A stretch of 64,000 nt of DNA, from contig NZ_CP042265.1 in assembly GCF_007855645.1 (NCBI RefSeq), positions 248,001 through 312,000 on the forward strand. The letters are read 5' to 3'. Both the position numbers and the translations under genes were made by a program. Numbering within the stretch: position 1 is the first letter of the stretch; each line of letters starts with the position of its first letter. This document shows, piece after piece, positions 1 to 8,145 of the stretch. Origin of the DNA: Qingshengfaniella alkalisoli (GTDB lineage: Bacteria > Pseudomonadota > Alphaproteobacteria > Rhodobacterales > Rhodobacteraceae). Under the pieces are notes generated by a model, which had not been told where the DNA came from, did not search any database, and saw nothing but the letters and a program-made list of their open reading frames with translations.

Positions 1-96
1 TGCGGGCCGACGCGTCCGCCATCGGCCTGGCCGCTGACCGATACGCAACAGGCGAAACTAGACACATTCCTGAAGGCCAGCGGTCTGCTGGCCTGA
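1..96 (+). CDS. C-terminal end of a dihydrodipicolinate synthase/KDG-aldolase family protein (partial)
   Basis: The window opens inside a reading frame that runs from base 1 to a TGA at 94-96 and gives 31 residues. The tail carries an RPP motif followed by LTDTQQAKLDTFLKASGL, the type of ending seen in the DHDPS / 5-dehydro-4-deoxyglucarate dehydratase / L-KDP dehydratase family. The next gene, 31 bases on, is an alpha-ketoglutaric semialdehyde dehydrogenase, the usual partner of the sugar-acid dehydratases of this family, which release that semialdehyde. Family membership is inferred from the tail and the neighbour only; the exact substrate cannot be read. Confidence 0.6.
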   Translation, partial: CGPTRPPSAWPLTDTQQAKLDTFLKASGLLA

Positions 97-127
97 TCTT
101 CTCACAGACTAGCAAAGAGACGCAGAT

Positions 128-1657
128 ATGGACGGGACCACACCGAACTTCACGCCGCATGGCAAACATCTGATCGCGGGCGAATGGGTCGCTGGCGAGA
201 CGACGTTCTCGTCGGAACCGGCGCATGGTCAGGCGTTTGACTATGCCGTTGGCACCCCCGCGCTTGTGGATCAGGCCGCCAAGGCCGCCGAGGATGCCTT
301 CTGGAGCTATGGCTACAGCAGCCGCGAGGAACGCGCGAGATTTCTGGAAACCATCGCGGACGAGATCGAGGCACGCGGCGCCCAGATCACCGAGATCGGC
401 ACATCCGAAACCGGGCTGCCCGAGGGTCGTCTGGAAGGCGAGCGCGGGCGCACGACTGGCCAGCTGCGCCTGTTCGCATCGCATATCCGCGACGGTGCCT
501 ATCTGGATCGCCGTCATGACGAAGCGCTGCCCGAACGCCAGCCGCTGCCTCGCCCCGACCTGCGCATGATCCAGCGCCCGATCGGTCCGGTTGCGGTCTT
601 TGGCGCGTCGAACTTCCCGCTGGCATTTTCCACGGCTGGCGGCGACACGGCGGCCGCGCTCGCGGCTGGGTGCCCCGTCGTGGTCAAAGGTCACTCCGCC
701 CATCCGGGCACAGGTGAGATCGTGGCCGAAGCGATCAAGGCTGCCGTCGAAAAATGCGATATGCCGAAAGGCGTGTTTTCCTTGATCCAGGGTGGACGTC
801 GCGATGTCGGCCAGGCACTGGTGCAGCACCCCTTGATCAAGGCAGTCGGCTTCACCGGTTCGCTCGGAGGCGGCCGCGCGCTGTTCGATCTGTGTGCACA
901 ACGTGAGGAACCCATTCCGTTCTTCGGCGAGCTCGGTTCCGTCAACCCGATGTTCGTTCTGCCCGAAGCACTGTCCGCGCGCGGTGCAGACATCGGCAAG
1001 GGCTGGGCAGGGTCGTTGACCATGGGCGCAGGCCAGTTCTGCACCAATCCCGGTATTGCGGTGATCCCCGAGGGTGCCGTAGGTGATGCCCTGATCGAAG
1101 CGACGGTTGCTGGGCTGAAAGAAGCTTCTGCGCAAACCATGCTGACCGATGGCATCGCGCAGGCCTATCGCGACGGGAAGAACCGTTTCGACAGCCGCAA
1201 CTCGGTCCAGCCGCTTCTGACCACCGACAGCGAAGGCCGCGAAGCCAATCCGAACCTCTACGAAGTGTCCTCCGAGGCATTTCTTGGTGACCACACCTTG
1301 GGTGAAGAGGTCTTCGGTCCCCTCGGTCTGGTCGTGCGGGTGAAATCTACGGATGAGATGCTGACCCTGGCGAAAGGTCTCGACGGGCAGCTGACGACGA
1401 CGCTGCATCTTGATGACGGCGACGCCGAACTTGCCCGCAAACTGCTTCCGATCCTTGAGCGCAAGGCCGGCCGCGTGCTTGCCAACGGCTTCCCGACCGG
1501 GGTCGAGGTTGCGGACACGATGGTCCATGGCGGTCCGTACCCCGCCTCGACCAACTTCGGCGCAACTTCGGTTGGCACCTTGTCGATCCGCCGCTTCCTG
1601 CGCCCGGTCTGCTACCAGAACATCCCTGAAGGCGTTCTACCCGAAGATCTGGGCTGA
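128..1657 (+). CDS. Alpha-ketoglutaric semialdehyde (2,5-dioxovalerate) dehydrogenase
   Basis: This 509-residue NAD(P)-dependent aldehyde dehydrogenase oxidises 2,5-dioxopentanoate to 2-oxoglutarate, the last step of non-phosphorylated pentose, hexarate and hydroxyproline routes. The cofactor-binding stretch GASNFP is near residue 158, the catalytic Glu is about residue 268 in FGELGSVNP, and the nucleophilic Cys is about residue 305 in GAGQFCTNPG. The GELGSVNP form and the length are typical of the KGSADH group rather than of general aldehyde dehydrogenases. The start follows an AAAGAG-type ribosome site. It lies just after a DHDPS-family gene, which supports the sugar-acid assignment, and is followed by a clear terminator. 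Cytoplasmic. The sugar feeding the pathway is not visible in the window. Confidence 0.88.
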   Translation: MDGTTPNFTPHGKHLIAGEWVAGETTFSSEPAHGQAFDYAVGTPALVDQAAKAAEDAFWSYGYSSREERARFLETIADEIEARGAQITEIGTSETGLPEGRLEGERGRTTGQLRLFASHIRDGAYLDRRHDEALPERQPLPRPDLRMIQRPIGPVAVFGASNFPLAFSTAGGDTAAALAAGCPVVVKGHSAHPGTGEIVAEAIKAAVEKCDMPKGVFSLIQGGRRDVGQALVQHPLIKAVGFTGSLGGGRALFDLCAQREEPIPFFGELGSVNPMFVLPEALSARGADIGKGWAGSLTMGAGQFCTNPGIAVIPEGAVGDALIEATVAGLKEASAQTMLTDGIAQAYRDGKNRFDSRNSVQPLLTTDSEGREANPNLYEVSSEAFLGDHTLGEEVFGPLGLVVRVKSTDEMLTLAKGLDGQLTTTLHLDDGDAELARKLLPILERKAGRVLANGFPTGVEVADTMVHGGPYPASTNFGATSVGTLSIRRFLRPVCYQNIPEGVLPEDLG

Positions 1658-1682
1658 TCTAAGGTTTCAATGGCTTTGAGAG

Positions 1683-1710
1683 CGGCGCGGTTTACCCGCG
1701 CCGTTTTTTT
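1683..1710 (+). terminator. Rho-independent terminator after the aldehyde dehydrogenase
   Basis: An 8-bp perfect GC stem (CGGCGCGG at 1683-1690 with CCGCGCCG at 1696-1703) with a 5-base loop is followed directly by seven T residues (1704-1710). It lies 25 bases after the stop at 1657 and closes the upstream operon. Confidence 0.92.
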
Positions 1711-1716
1711 GTGCGC

Positions 1717-1755
1717 TTGACATTGACGGCACCGCCAAGGATGTATTCATATACA
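1717..1755 (+). promoter_or_regulatory. Putative promoter with inverted-repeat operator upstream of the CoA-transferase gene
   Basis: A TTGACA box lies at 1717-1722. The downstream element is not a good -10 match, although ATGTAT at 1741 is at a tolerable distance. Overlapping it is the perfect inverted repeat TGTAT-TCAT-ATACA (1742-1755). A near copy, TGTAT-ATAA-ATATA, lies at 5802-5815 in front of the ABC transporter operon. The shared element suggests common control, plausibly by the IclR protein encoded at 4926-5714. This is inference from the pattern only. Confidence 0.45.
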
Positions 1756-1783
1756 GGGAAGTCATTTATATAAGAAGTCTCCT

Positions 1784-2962
1784 ATGAGTATGTCACGACC
1801 ATCAGATGCCCAGCCGGATGCGCCACTGTCCGGGCTGACGGTCATCGATCTGAGCCAGTTCTTGTCTGGTCCCTACTGCTCGCTGCGTCTGTCGGATCTC
1901 GGCGCGCGTGTCATCAAGGTAGAACGGCCGAATGTGGGTGATCTGTCGAGGCATCTCTACTTGAGCGACACCGAAATCGGCGGTGATTCAACGATCTTCC
2001 ATGCAATCAATCGCGGGAAGGAAAGCATCGCACTGGATCTGAAGAACACCGGTGATCTGTCAAAGTTGACGCAACTTCTGCGCCAGGCGGATGTAATGAT
2101 CCAGAATTTCCGTCCGGGCGTGGCGACGCGTTTGGGGCTGGACTACAACAGAGTGCAGGCTATCAATCCGGCGCTGGTCTACGGATCGATTAGTGGTTAC
2201 GGGACGCAGGGACCTTGGGTGAAGCGTCCCGGGCAGGATTTGCTGGCGCAGGCGCGGTCCGGTGCGATGTGGTTGAACGGGGATGCGTCTCAGGGGCCGG
2301 TGCCGTTTGGCCTGGCGATCGGTGACATGATGGCGGGTGTAGCGCTGTCCCAAGGTATCCTCGCGGCGTTGGTGCAGCGCGGGATTAGCGGGAAGGGTAG
2401 ACTGGTTGAGACCAGCTTGCTTGAAGCCCTGATCGACTTGCAGTTCGAGGTGCTGACGACACATCTGAATGACGGAAAGCGCGCGCCCAAACGGTCGAGT
2501 TTCAACAATGCGCATGCCTACCTTGCCGCACCCTACGGCGTGTATCGCGCGGCGGACGGGTATCTCGCGTTGGCGATGACGGACTTGCCGCGACTGCTGG
2601 AACTTCTTGATGTAGCAGGGATGGAGGATGTCGTTGCCGATCCCGCAAATGGATTCAGGAAACGGGATGACATCAAACGGGCAATTGCTGCCCGTTTGGA
2701 GACCGGCTCGATAGCACATTGGCTGGCAATACTGGAGGCAGAGGACATCTGGTGTTCCGAGGTGCTCGATTGGCAAACGCTGCTGGACGGCGATGGGTTC
2801 AAGGCGCTCGACATGCTGCAACGGGTGACGCGCGACGATGGTGTGTCAATCGAAACCACGCGCACGCCCATCCTGTTTGATGGCATCCGTCCCATGGGCA
2901 GCAAGGCTGCGCCCTTGGTCGGCGAGCACAGCGACCAGATCAGGCAGGAATTCGGGTTGTGA
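1784..2962 (+). CDS. CaiB/BaiF (family III) CoA-transferase
   Basis: This 392-residue protein is a family III CoA-transferase, which moves CoA between carboxylic acids (formyl-CoA, succinyl-CoA, mesaconyl-CoA and similar enzymes). The N-terminus has the family pattern GLTVIDLSQFLSGPYCS, DLGARVIKVERP near residue 45, and INRGKESIALDLK near residue 75. A QNFRPGVATRLGLD segment near residue 108 and GYGTQGPWVKRPGQD near residue 145 are also typical. The following gene starts inside its stop codon, so the two are translationally coupled. A CoA-transferase is unusual in a sugar locus, so its acid substrate is open. An alternative start two codons downstream is possible. Confidence 0.87.
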   Translation: MSMSRPSDAQPDAPLSGLTVIDLSQFLSGPYCSLRLSDLGARVIKVERPNVGDLSRHLYLSDTEIGGDSTIFHAINRGKESIALDLKNTGDLSKLTQLLRQADVMIQNFRPGVATRLGLDYNRVQAINPALVYGSISGYGTQGPWVKRPGQDLLAQARSGAMWLNGDASQGPVPFGLAIGDMMAGVALSQGILAALVQRGISGKGRLVETSLLEALIDLQFEVLTTHLNDGKRAPKRSSFNNAHAYLAAPYGVYRAADGYLALAMTDLPRLLELLDVAGMEDVVADPANGFRKRDDIKRAIAARLETGSIAHWLAILEAEDIWCSEVLDWQTLLDGDGFKALDMLQRVTRDDGVSIETTRTPILFDGIRPMGSKAAPLVGEHSDQIRQEFGL

Positions 2963-4071
2963 TCACGCTCAAAGGCATGACGTGGAGCCATCCACGCGGT
3001 TTCGATCCCATGGTGGCCTGTTCCCGCGAATGGCAGCAACAGACTGGCGTTGGCGTCGATTGGGACAAGCGGTCCCTTCAAGATTTCGAAAGCTATCCGG
3101 TTGAGGATCTCGCCCGCGAGTATGACCTGATTGTCATCGACCATCCGCATGTCGGGCAGATCACCGCCGAGGGCTGTCTGACTCCACTGCCCGATGCCCC
3201 GGAATTGGCGGAAGGAAGCGTAGGCCGGTCATATCCAAGCTATCACTGGAATGGCCGCCAGTGGGCGTATCCGATAGATGCCGCCGCGCAAGTTCAAGCC
3301 TATCGTCCGGATGCGCTCTCGGAGCCGCCGCGCATCTGGAGCGACGTTCTGGATTTGGCGCGCGATGGCAGGGTTATCCTTCCGCTACGACCGCCCCATT
3401 CCCTGATGTGCTTCTTTACCTTGGCGGCCAACATGGGCGTGCCGTGTCGGAACGAGGGGCATGGCGATCTGATCGACGCCCTGCATGGCGAGCAGGTGTT
3501 CGAGACGTTGGCCGAGATTGCCGCTCTGGTGTCGGATGCATGTGCAGGTATGGACCCGATAGATGCGCTGGAATCTATCTCCGACAGCCAAGGGCCGATC
3601 TGCGCGCCACTGATCTATGGCTATGTGAACTATTCAATCAACGGGTTTCGCAACAACCTGGTGCGTTTCTCGGATATTCCGGTGGCGGGTTCCGACGGCT
3701 CTGTGGGGTCGGCTTTGGGCGGGACCGGGATCGCGGTATCGGGCTTTAGCCAGCACAAAGGAGAGGCAACAGATTTCGCGCGTTGGATTGCCGGTGCCCA
3801 GGCACAATCAGGCTTGTATGTCGATGCAGGGGGGCAGGCTGGTCACGATGGGGCGTGGTTTTCAAATCGGGTGAATGCCACGGTGAACGGCTTCTACCGA
3901 GATACACGCACGACGCTTGACGCTGCTTGGCTGCGACCGCGGCATAACGGCTATATGGGTTTTCAATCCCGCGCCTCAGACCTGCTGACCGAGGCGCTCG
4001 CGCGTCGCTCCGAAGGCAAGCGCGTTGTTGCGCAGATCAACGCGCTTTATCGCGCAAGCCTTCCAGTCTGA
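2959..4071 (+). CDS. Family 1 solute-binding-like protein lacking a signal peptide
   Basis: The 370-residue product resembles family 1 extracellular sugar-binding proteins of ABC importers. It begins LKGMTWSHPRGFDP, has YDLIVIDHPHVGQ near residue 55, a WAYPIDAAAQVQAYRPD stretch near 97 and DFARWIAG near 273. It has no signal peptide or lipobox: the GTG start at 2959 overlaps the CoA-transferase stop and the sequence goes straight into the first strand of the fold, so it should stay in the cytoplasm. No permease or ATPase adjoins it on this strand before the convergent gene. It may be a cytosolic sensor, a chaperone of ligand, or an adapted enzyme subunit for the coupled CoA-transferase. The family resemblance is fairly sure; the function is unknown. 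Confidence 0.72.
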   Translation: MITLKGMTWSHPRGFDPMVACSREWQQQTGVGVDWDKRSLQDFESYPVEDLAREYDLIVIDHPHVGQITAEGCLTPLPDAPELAEGSVGRSYPSYHWNGRQWAYPIDAAAQVQAYRPDALSEPPRIWSDVLDLARDGRVILPLRPPHSLMCFFTLAANMGVPCRNEGHGDLIDALHGEQVFETLAEIAALVSDACAGMDPIDALESISDSQGPICAPLIYGYVNYSINGFRNNLVRFSDIPVAGSDGSVGSALGGTGIAVSGFSQHKGEATDFARWIAGAQAQSGLYVDAGGQAGHDGAWFSNRVNATVNGFYRDTRTTLDAAWLRPRHNGYMGFQSRASDLLTEALARRSEGKRVVAQINALYRASLPV

Positions 4072-4074
4072 TAC

Positions 4075-4923
4075 CTAGAGCTTCCAGATCCGGCTGGCGT
4101 TGCCCGAGAACAGTTTCGCGCGTTCTTCATGTGTAGCACCCGCCAGCAATGCCTGCGATGCAGCCACCCAAGTCGACAGGCCACCGCCCAATGTGCACAC
4201 TGGCCAGTCGCCGCCCCAGACCAGCCGGTCGAATCCGAAGCTGTCCACGACATGCTGCACATAGGGTGCGAGATCGTTCAGGACCCATTGCTCCGTACGG
4301 GTATAGGCGATGATTCCCGAAACCTTGGCGGTAACATTGTCACGTCTGGCAAAATCCGCCATGTCATTACGCCAGGGCAGAAATTGCTCGCCCGCGATAT
4401 CGGGCACCCCGCAGTGATCAAGGACGAAGCTCACATCCGGCGCTGCATCGACCAACGCCATGCCCAGCTTCAACTGATCTGCCCGCAAACACAGGTCGAA
4501 GGTCAAGCCGGTCCCGGACAGCCGCCTGATGTTGTTTATGAACTTGGTCGATTTGGATACTTCGTCGGGTATAACATGAAGAACCCGTCGGAACCCCTTG
4601 ATAAGTATATCATCTTTTGCGCGTTCGACTTGTGCGGCGAAGCCATCGCCTTCAGGACGACAGGCGGAGATGATGCCGCAGATCAGACTCTGCTCCTGCT
4701 GAGACAGTTCAGCAACCCAGGTGTTTTCGTTGCCGATGTCATTTTCCGCGACATCAACTTCCATGTGTAATGCCTTGATAATGCCGACACGTCGCGCTTC
4801 TGCGCCATAACTCTCCAGGGACCAATCGGCATTCAGGCTGCCGGCATTGGCGAGCCACGGATAGGTCAGGCGGGATCGGTTAACCAAGTGAAGATGGGTG
4901 TCTATGATGCCGGTTTCGGTCAT
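4075..4923 (-). CDS. Amidohydrolase-2 family lactonase (L-fucono/L-rhamnono-lactonase type)
   Basis: This 282-residue TIM-barrel hydrolase belongs to the COG3618 amidohydrolase group, whose studied members open sugar-acid lactones such as L-fucono-1,5-lactone. The metal-binding HxH is His10/His12 in IIDTHLHL, later barrel residues lie in FVLDHCGVP, and the last barrel strand carries RLVWGGDWPVC with the expected Asp. In the deoxysugar pathway proposed for this region it would convert lactone to acid before the enolase-superfamily dehydratase at 10115. It lies two bases downstream of the IclR gene and is probably co-transcribed with it. It converges with the gene ending at 4071. Substrate inferred from context. 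Confidence 0.8.
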   Translation of the reverse strand: MTETGIIDTHLHLVNRSRLTYPWLANAGSLNADWSLESYGAEARRVGIIKALHMEVDVAENDIGNENTWVAELSQQEQSLICGIISACRPEGDGFAAQVERAKDDILIKGFRRVLHVIPDEVSKSTKFINNIRRLSGTGLTFDLCLRADQLKLGMALVDAAPDVSFVLDHCGVPDIAGEQFLPWRNDMADFARRDNVTAKVSGIIAYTRTEQWVLNDLAPYVQHVVDSFGFDRLVWGGDWPVCTLGGGLSTWVAASQALLAGATHEERAKLFSGNASRIWKL

Positions 4924-4925
4924 GT

Positions 4926-5714
4926 TCAGTCTTTCTCCGATCGTTGAGCGGGGTCACCTGCCATGTCGGACAGCTTCTGCGCCGTATGTGTAAGCAGGTC
5001 GATACATTTGGACATATCAGGCGCATCTGAATGGTTCACAAGCGCGATGTAGGGAATCGTAAGAGCGGCGATCGCCAGCCCGTCGGACCCGAGAATGGGC
5101 GCAGATAAATTGAACACGCCCGCCGTCTGCGCACTCGGCATGCTCTCGAACCCTTGATCCTTGATCCGCTCCAGGCGGCGTTCGAACTCGGGGGTTATCA
5201 TCTCCGGTCCGTCATCGGCCGAGCTTTCCGCCAGCATCATTTGTCGTTGTTCGGTGCTATTAAAGGCCAGTAGCACATGGCCTGATCCGGTCTCCAGAAG
5301 GCTCAGATGCGATCCGATGCGAACCGAAATACCCCAATAGCCGGGAGCCTCCTGCTGCGCGATCACGACGGCACGACCCCGGTCAAATACGACGAGTTGG
5401 TTTGCCTGGCACGTATCATTCGCCAGTTCGCGCATCAGCGGTGTCGCGTAGGACGCCAGCCTGCGCGGGGGGGCGTGAAGCTGCGCGAGGCCGAACAGCT
5501 TCAGGGTCAGGGCAAAGCGGTCGCCATCGATGCGAGTGACGTATTCGCGGCGGACCAGCCGGTCCAGCATGCGGTAGAACTCGTTCGGACTTCGACCAAG
5601 GCGTTTGCCAATCTCGGCTTGGGTCAGCCCGCTCTCCACACCAGCCAACAATTCGAGTATGTCCAACCCCTTATCCAGAGCGGGGGCCCTGTATCGGCTC
5701 TCCGTATCGCTCAT
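4926..5714 (-). CDS. IclR-family transcriptional regulator
   Basis: The protein has an N-terminal winged helix (about residues 10-70, with the helix-turn-helix around GLTQAEIGKRLGRSPNEFYRMLDRLVRREYV) and a C-terminal IclR effector-binding domain with a SHLSLLETGSGHVLLAF motif. The start at 5714 (MSDTES) is preferred over an upstream in-frame ATG at 5771 because a strong GGGAGG lies just before it. This gives 262 residues, normal for the family. It is divergent from the sugar ABC operon beginning at 5874 and next to the lactonase gene, so it probably controls both. Candidate operators in the shared gap are listed separately. The effector is likely a pathway sugar or acid. Confidence 0.9.
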   Translation of the reverse strand: MSDTESRYRAPALDKGLDILELLAGVESGLTQAEIGKRLGRSPNEFYRMLDRLVRREYVTRIDGDRFALTLKLFGLAQLHAPPRRLASYATPLMRELANDTCQANQLVVFDRGRAVVIAQQEAPGYWGISVRIGSHLSLLETGSGHVLLAFNSTEQRQMMLAESSADDGPEMITPEFERRLERIKDQGFESMPSAQTAGVFNLSAPILGSDGLAIAALTIPYIALVNHSDAPDMSKCIDLLTHTAQKLSDMAGDPAQRSEKD

Positions 5715-5778
5715 TTTCCCTCCCTGCTGAATGTTCGCATTTATATGCACAAGATCTGTTCTGTTGCACATGATTTTC

Positions 5779-5815
5779 TTGACATGGCGTCAAATTTTGT
5801 TTGTATATAAATATA
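5779..5815 (+). promoter_or_regulatory. Sigma-70-like promoter and candidate IclR operators for the sugar ABC operon
   Basis: A consensus TTGACA (5779-5784) is separated by 17 bases from TGTATA (5802-5807). Two palindromes overlap it: TGAC-ATGGC-GTCA (5780-5792) lies on the -35 box, and TGTAT-ATAA-ATATA (5802-5815) lies on the -10 box and resembles the inverted repeat at 1742-1755. Placement over both promoter boxes fits repression by the divergent IclR protein. No binding data; pattern-based. Confidence 0.6.
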
Positions 5816-5873
5816 TCACCCACTGGTGGGCATACAGCCCAAGCATCGAAGGTCGGTGATCAAGGGAGGGAAA

Positions 5874-7190
5874 ATGACCGGAAGAACAATCATTTCAGGG
5901 ATGGCCTGTGCTGTAGTACTGTCGGCGCAAGGCGCATATGCGCAAGATCTGCCTGGCTCGTTCGACGGCATCACGATTGATGCGAAGCTCATCGGCGGCC
6001 AGCAATATGAGACGCTCTACCAACGTATCGCCCAATGGGAGGAAGCCACAGGCGCGACCGTCAATGTTATCTCGAAGAAGAACCATTTCGAGCTGGACAA
6101 GGAAATCAAGTCGGACATCGCGACCGGTCAGCTTGGTTGGTGTGTAGGCTCCAATCACTCGTCCTTTGCGCCGCAGTACCCCGGCATCTACACCGATCTT
6201 GCCGCATTGCTGCCGCAGGAAGAAATCGATGCCTTCGTTCCCGCAAACATCAAGGCCAGTACGCTGAACGGCAAGCTGGTGATGCTGCCCCGCGCGCAAT
6301 TCGATGTCTCCGCGATGTATTATCAGAAATCGCTGTTCGAAGACGCGGACAACCAGGCGAAGTTCAAGGAAGAATACGGCTACGACCTCGCCCCGCCAGT
6401 AACGTGGGAACAGGTATCCGACCAGGCCAAGTTTTTTGCCAATCCGCCTGATTTCTTCGGCACACAATACGCGGGCAAGGAAGAGGCGATCAATGGCCGC
6501 TTCTACGAGATGTTGGTCGCGGAAGGTGGTGAATACCTTGACGACGAAGGCCGCCCTGCGTTCAATTCCGAATCCGGCGTTCGTGCGCTGCAGTGGTTTG
6601 TTGATCTCTATCAGGCCAAAGCGGTCCCTGCGGGCGTTCCCAACTACCTTTGGGACGACCTTGGGCAAGGTTTTGCGTCCGGTACCGTCGCGCTGAACCT
6701 CGACTGGCCGGGCTGGGCCGCGTTCTTCAACGATCCTGAAAGCTCGAAGGTTGCCGGCGACGTCGGTGTCGTCGCACCGCCGAAGGGCAGCGCGGATGTC
6801 GCGACGGGCTGGTCGGGTCATCATGGTTTCTCGGTCACCGAAGGCTGCGAAAACCCCGAGGCGGCTGCGTCACTGGTCTGGTGGCTGACCAACGAGGACA
6901 GCCAGAAACTGGAATCCTCTGCCGGTCCGTTGCCGACGCGCAGCGCTGTTTGGGATTACGTGATCGAGCAGGCGCAGGGCGACGCTTATCGTGAAGAAGT
7001 TCTGGCAGCCTTCCAAGTTGCCGCCGATGGTGCTTTCGCCGTGCCGCAGACCGCGTCCTGGATCGAGATTTCCAACGCGGTATATCCCGAACTCCAGGCT
7101 GCGATCCTTGGTGACAAGACTGCGCAGGAAGCGCTGGATGACGCTGCCGACGAGGCAACGATGATCCTTGAGGACGCCGGCGAACTTTGA
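5874..7190 (+). CDS. Sugar ABC transporter substrate-binding protein (CUT1 family)
   Basis: This periplasmic binding protein of 438 residues starts at 5874 after GGGAGG; an in-frame start 48 bases upstream would spoil the signal peptide. Residues 1-23 form a Sec signal (basic start, hydrophobic core, cleavage after AYAQ). The mature protein has the family 1 SBP pattern, including WEEATGATVNV near residue 60, a GKLVMLPRAQFDVSAMYYQKSLF segment, and a DVATGWSGHHGFSV loop late in the protein. It heads the operon with two permeases and an ATPase downstream. A stem-loop follows its stop, as often seen where the binding protein is made in excess. The ligand is probably a deoxysugar such as L-fucose or L-rhamnose, from context. 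Confidence 0.9.
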   Translation: MTGRTIISGMACAVVLSAQGAYAQDLPGSFDGITIDAKLIGGQQYETLYQRIAQWEEATGATVNVISKKNHFELDKEIKSDIATGQLGWCVGSNHSSFAPQYPGIYTDLAALLPQEEIDAFVPANIKASTLNGKLVMLPRAQFDVSAMYYQKSLFEDADNQAKFKEEYGYDLAPPVTWEQVSDQAKFFANPPDFFGTQYAGKEEAINGRFYEMLVAEGGEYLDDEGRPAFNSESGVRALQWFVDLYQAKAVPAGVPNYLWDDLGQGFASGTVALNLDWPGWAAFFNDPESSKVAGDVGVVAPPKGSADVATGWSGHHGFSVTEGCENPEAAASLVWWLTNEDSQKLESSAGPLPTRSAVWDYVIEQAQGDAYREEVLAAFQVAADGAFAVPQTASWIEISNAVYPELQAAILGDKTAQEALDDAADEATMILEDAGEL

Positions 7191-7199
7191 AGTCTCCCC

Positions 7200-7221
7200 G
7201 GGGTCGCGGCAATGCGGCCCC
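7200..7221 (+). terminator. Stem-loop between binding-protein and permease genes
   Basis: GGGGTCGC (7200-7207) pairs with GCGGCCCC (7214-7221) through eight pairs including one G-T, with a 6-base loop. Only a weak T run follows (GTCTTAT). It is better read as a partial terminator or 3'-end stabiliser than a full stop, since the permease gene starts 25 bases later. Confidence 0.55.
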
Positions 7222-7246
7222 GTCTTATCTAGACAGGATATACGAC

Positions 7247-8143
7247 ATGAAGGCCTGGCGTCTGCCACCGCCCTTTCTGCTGCTGTTGCCCGCCGTCATT
7301 GTGCTGGCCGCAGTGGTGATCATCCCGCTGCTGCTGTCCTTCTGGTCCAGCTTGACGCCGTTCCGGCTGACGCGACCGGACTCGATCTACCAGTTCATCG
7401 GCTTTCGCAATTACGAACGCATTTTCACCGATAGTGAGTTCTGGATCGCATTCGGTCGGACCGTATTGTTGCTGACCTTTGCGCTGAACCTTGAAATGAT
7501 CCTTGGGCTGGGGCTGGCCATGCTCGTGGAACGCGCCACGCGCGGGCAACGCATCCTACGCACGATCATGATGTTTCCCATGATGTTTTCGCCTGTGCTG
7601 GTGGGCTTTCAGTTCAAGTTCATGTTCAATGACAATATCGGGCTGATCAACAACGCACTTCAATCACTGGGCCTGACGGATCAGGCGATCCCGTGGCTGA
7701 TCGACGGCAACCTGGCGTTCTTCGCGATCATGGTTGCTGAAATCTGGTCATCGACCGCCGTGTTCGCGATCTTCATCCTTGCCGGCCTTATGGCAATGCC
7801 CCGCGATCCGTTGGAAGCCGCCCGCGTGGACGGCTGCACGCCGTGGCAGACCTTCCGCTATGTCACCTGGCCCTTTGTGATGCCCTTCGCCTTCATCGCG
7901 ATGACCATCCGGTCGCTGGACGTGGCCCGCGCCTATGACATCATCAAGATCATGACCGATGGCGGCCCCGCCAAACGGACCGAGGTCCTGTGGACCCTCA
8001 TCGCGCGCACCGGCTATTCGGATGCGAAGATGGGGATGGCCAACGCCATGTCCTATGTCGCGATCCTGTTGTCGATCCTGTTCACCTTCATGTTCTTCCG
8101 CCAGCTTGCAAAAGCGCGGGCACAAATCGCGGCGGAGTGGTAA
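7247..8143 (+). CDS. Sugar ABC transporter permease (MalF/UgpA-like)
   Basis: This 298-residue inner-membrane protein has about six membrane segments, beginning with a first helix directly after MKAWRLPPP. It carries the EAA loop EAARVDGCTPWQTFRYV (around residue 188), which contacts the ATPase. The start at 7247 follows AGGA; an in-frame ATG at 7187 lies within the preceding stem-loop region and adds an unlikely polar tail. It pairs with the permease starting at 8146, two bases after its stop, to form the transport channel. Confidence 0.92.
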   Translation: MKAWRLPPPFLLLLPAVIVLAAVVIIPLLLSFWSSLTPFRLTRPDSIYQFIGFRNYERIFTDSEFWIAFGRTVLLLTFALNLEMILGLGLAMLVERATRGQRILRTIMMFPMMFSPVLVGFQFKFMFNDNIGLINNALQSLGLTDQAIPWLIDGNLAFFAIMVAEIWSSTAVFAIFILAGLMAMPRDPLEAARVDGCTPWQTFRYVTWPFVMPFAFIAMTIRSLDVARAYDIIKIMTDGGPAKRTEVLWTLIARTGYSDAKMGMANAMSYVAILLSILFTFMFFRQLAKARAQIAAEW

Positions 8144-8145
8144 TC

